From: Bacteroidota bacterium
Lineage (GTDB): Bacteria; Bacteroidota; Bacteroidia; Bacteroidales; F082
NCBI GenBank assembly: GCA_002686705.1
Contig: NYYH01000010.1
Span: 1-8,134 of the forward strand
Direction: 5' to 3'
DNA: 8,134 bases
Position numbers and translations under genes: made by a program
Notes under the pieces: model-generated
What the model was told of the DNA's origin: nothing
What the model saw: the letters and a program-made list of their open reading frames with translations, nothing else
Databases searched by the model: none
Part shown: one piece after another, positions 6,051 to 8,134 of the stretch
How positions within the stretch are numbered: the stretch's first letter is position 1
Layout: each line of letters starts with the position of its first letter

Positions 6051-7367
6051 CTACCTTGAGTGATCTGTTTGAAATTGCCTAAGTCTTGATTCCAAATCCG
6101 CAAACTGATCGTGTTGAATCAACGAAGTACAAGCTCTTATTCCCTCAATCCTCTCACTCCCAGTAATAAGCAAGGAAATTGCACTGATACCATAGTAAAT
6201 TAACTCATTAAGTAACTCTTCCGCATTCATTCCCGGATAAGAAAATGTGAAATAAAAACCATCAGCAATTGGTTCATCAATATCTGTATCATACACTATC
6301 TCAAAACCATTATCAGTAAATAACTTTTTCATGATTCTGGCCTTATAACCATAATCAGTAACATGCTCAATAAAATTTAAACTACCTTCATTTGCTGCTG
6401 CCAGCAGAGCTTTTAATGCACATTGAGCAGAATGTGATGCACCAGCGCTAAGAGCATAAAGTGTATTAAAAACCATAGCATAACCAAACTCAGCTGAAGG
6501 ATAATACTCCAATAAATTATCAAAACAACCATTGAATAAACTATCAGATATAACCATCATGCCGATACGTTCACCAGCATAACTAAATATTTTTGAGCTT
6601 GAAATAAGCAAGATATAGTTATCTGTATATTTCGCTACAGTGGGTTGATATGGCTCTATCCCAGGTTGTGAAATATCTTGGCGGAAGTCCATACCAAAAT
6701 AAGCCAGATCTTCCACGACAACAATATTATACTTTGTTGCCAGTTCTCCAATAGTTTTCAACTCATCTTCGGTAAAGCATATCCAGGATGGGTTATTCGG
6801 ATTGGAATAAAGGACAGAATGAATTTTTCCTGATCTAAAATATGACTCAAGCTTCTCTCTAAGTTTCTCCCCACGAAAATTATAAACATCAAAGCTTTCA
6901 AATTTTAAGTTCTGTATCTGATGCTGCATCTTATGTACCGGGAAACCCGGATCGATAAATAGCGTTGTATCACGCTCCTTATGTAACCTACTAAGCATTA
7001 GAAATGATGCATAACTACCGAGCATCGATCCCACTGTTGGGATACACCCCTCCACTCCAACATCAATATTCATAAAGAGTTTAACAAATCTGGATATTTC
7101 GGCCTTTAGCTCCGGAATACCCTGTATATCAGGATATATGGATGCAACACCATCTTTCAGTGCAGCTATTTGACCCTGTATACCAACTTCAACAGGTGGC
7201 AAACCCGGAATTCCCATTTCCATTCTGATAAACTTTTCACCAGTTGTTTTTTCTATTTCATCAACAAGGATTTTTATTTGACGGATCGACGCAGTTCCAA
7301 CAGATCGTAGTCCACTTAATTTTATCTTCTCCTTAACTATATCAGAAGGAATAGGTGTCTTTTTCAT
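6051..7367 (-). CDS. Pyridoxal phosphate-dependent aminotransferase (class I/II)
   Basis: A 438-residue fold-type I PLP enzyme. The Schiff-base lysine is K259 in SSSKIFSYAGERIG, with R267 as the phosphate-binding Arg. D220 in VVVEDLAYFG contacts the pyridine nitrogen and Y223 the ring; N191/N192 lie in the YSNPNNPSW block (187-195), which in this family helps hold the cofactor. R411 in IRACTS is the likely substrate alpha-carboxylate Arg. The GIPGLPP segment (52-58) is the usual N-terminal substrate loop. It should transfer an amino group between an amino acid and a 2-oxoacid in the cytoplasm; specificity cannot be assigned, and decarboxylase or lyase relatives share this fold. The gene starts 53 bp after the membrane-protein gene on the same strand, with a hairpin between them, and has an A-rich leader without a Shine-Dalgarno. 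Confidence 0.9.
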   Translation of the reverse strand: MKKTPIPSDIVKEKIKLSGLRSVGTASIRQIKILVDEIEKTTGEKFIRMEMGIPGLPPVEVGIQGQIAALKDGVASIYPDIQGIPELKAEISRFVKLFMNIDVGVEGCIPTVGSMLGSYASFLMLSRLHKERDTTLFIDPGFPVHKMQHQIQNLKFESFDVYNFRGEKLREKLESYFRSGKIHSVLYSNPNNPSWICFTEDELKTIGELATKYNIVVVEDLAYFGMDFRQDISQPGIEPYQPTVAKYTDNYILLISSSKIFSYAGERIGMMVISDSLFNGCFDNLLEYYPSAEFGYAMVFNTLYALSAGASHSAQCALKALLAAANEGSLNFIEHVTDYGYKARIMKKLFTDNGFEIVYDTDIDEPIADGFYFTFSYPGMNAEELLNELIYYGISAISLLITGSERIEGIRACTSLIQHDQFADLESRLRQFQTDHSR

Positions 7368-7391
7368 TTTTTGTATCTATACTTTATTAAA

Positions 7392-7419
7392 CCTTTCAGA
7401 TCGGAATGAATCTGAAAAG
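7392..7419 (-). terminator. Hairpin after the membrane-protein gene, terminator or attenuator
   Basis: On the minus strand a 10-bp stem (nine Watson-Crick pairs and one G-U) encloses an 8-nt loop, beginning one base after the stop of the membrane-protein gene. The trailing stretch is TTTAATA, only a weak U-tract. The wobble pair forms only in minus-strand RNA, which agrees with the direction of both flanking genes. It could end the upstream transcript partly and let some polymerase into the aminotransferase gene. Confidence 0.5.
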
Positions 7420-7420
7420 T

Positions 7421-8134
7421 TTAGTATTTTAATTTATAATTTAAACTCTTTGCATTCTTTCCCATCAAATCAGCAATGGCAAGTATTGTTCCTAAAGCTA
7501 TACCAAGTAATGCTGCAAATAATACCCTTAATTCGGCAGGCAGCAAAAATGTTATTGTGTGTGCCGGTATCCAGAAAAACGGTATTGTTTTTTTAAAAAC
7601 AAAATTCCACTGAACATCCCAGTCCAAATCTACAAATAATTTCCTAAATTTTATTGGAGTGAAGAATCCTTTCAAAGTGCCGCCGTTGTTAACAATATGC
7701 ATATCAGTAATAGCATGAAAAGTCATCATAACCGGAGCATAAATCACGTTCAAGGCAAAGCTGATGCAAAATGCAACTAAAAGTTTTTCAGGACTAAAAT
7801 TGTCTTTCATTATCAATTGTGCATTTTCCAAACCAATAGATTCAAGAAAAGCCGGTGTGCCTGAAGCAAATAATACAAATGCTATTTTGATTGTTACTCC
7901 AAGAAATCCCCACACTATCATTCGGGGTATTATTCCAAAACCTTTTCTTAGGTAGTTCCCTGTTTTTATTCTCAAACCAATTACATCGCCAATGGTTGCA
8001 AGTATGGCAAACTTTATAAAAGCCGTAATTAATTCGTGATCTTTATTAAACTGAATGTAGAAATCAAAGACCTCCTTACTGATAACAAACGGTAGGAACA
8101 GGAGTACTACTCCTGCAAAAAATATAATATCAAT
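7421..8134 (-). CDS. Multi-pass membrane protein, Mpv17/PMP22-like (5' partial)
   Basis: The frame stays open from the stop at 7421 to the right edge (237 visible residues, 5' end missing). A TTG at 7975 could be taken as a start, but the 53 codons before it encode protein-like sequence (a hydrophobic segment, then FIKFAILATIGDVIG running into LRIKTG), so the gene is truncated by the window and not begun there. Visible hydrophobic segments, counting from the first visible residue, are about 3-18, 36-53, 71-91, 118-139, 182-199 and 203-222. The WDVQWNFVFK segment (172-181) followed by IP and a final helix resembles the C-terminal signature of the Mpv17/PMP22 family, known from mitochondria and peroxisomes and with bacterial members. 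No catalytic motif is visible. Assignment is by pattern only; a lineage-specific membrane family of unknown function is the alternative. Confidence 0.65.
   Translation of the reverse strand: MDIIFFAGVVLLFLPFVISKEVFDFYIQFNKDHELITAFIKFAILATIGDVIGLRIKTGNYLRKGFGIIPRMIVWGFLGVTIKIAFVLFASGTPAFLESIGLENAQLIMKDNFSPEKLLVAFCISFALNVIYAPVMMTFHAITDMHIVNNGGTLKGFFTPIKFRKLFVDLDWDVQWNFVFKKTIPFFWIPAHTITFLLPAELRVLFAALLGIALGTILAIADLMGKNAKSLNYKLKY

Noticed and set aside
7764..7955. Short plus-strand open frame within the membrane-protein gene
   Set aside because: It is antisense to a coherent multi-helix protein and has no features of its own.
7421..7975. Membrane-protein gene starting at the TTG at 7975
   Set aside because: The frame is open to the window edge and the upstream codons read as part of the same membrane protein, so this is an internal Leu codon.

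Overview
The window is AT-rich, largely lacks Shine-Dalgarno motifs (A-rich stretches precede most starts), and carries families typical of Bacteroidota: Haem_bd-type CxxCH proteins, a SMUG2-type DNA glycosylase, a four-subunit VorB-type 2-oxoacid:ferredoxin oxidoreductase and an Mpv17/PMP22-like membrane protein. An anaerobic or facultative member of the Bacteroidales/Marinilabiliales is the best guess. This is inferred from gene content only. It looks like chromosomal housekeeping sequence; no transposase, phage gene, CRISPR array, tRNA or rRNA was seen.

Layout. (1) 18-968, plus strand: two tandem small exported mono-haem (CxxCH) proteins. (2) 1027-3724, minus strand: a compact operon for a ferredoxin-dependent 2-oxoacid oxidoreductase, transcribed in the order 4Fe-4S delta, alpha (VorB-like), TPP-binding beta, gamma. 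(3) 3920-4588, minus: a SMUG2-type uracil-DNA glycosylase. (4) 4754-5641, plus: an HDAC-superfamily deacetylase, divergent from (3) across 165 bp. (5) 5642-6050: a 409-bp gene-free convergent gap holding two copies of a palindromic repeat of about 96 bp (one decayed) and a separate hairpin-like inverted repeat. (6) 6051-7367, minus: a fold-type I PLP aminotransferase. (7) 7421 to the right edge, minus: a multi-pass membrane protein whose 5' end lies outside the window.

How the genes fit together. The oxidoreductase oxidatively decarboxylates a 2-oxoacid, probably a branched-chain one by similarity to VorB, to an acyl-CoA and passes electrons through its [4Fe-4S] clusters to ferredoxin. The aminotransferase could supply or consume 2-oxoacids, but nothing in the layout couples the two. 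The haem proteins are convergent with the oxidoreductase operon and need not be linked to it. I see no convincing new multi-gene system. The least explained items are the palindromic repeat pair at 5691-5921, the structured stretch at 5964-6012, the short haem-protein variant, and the unknown substrates of the deacetylase and the membrane protein.
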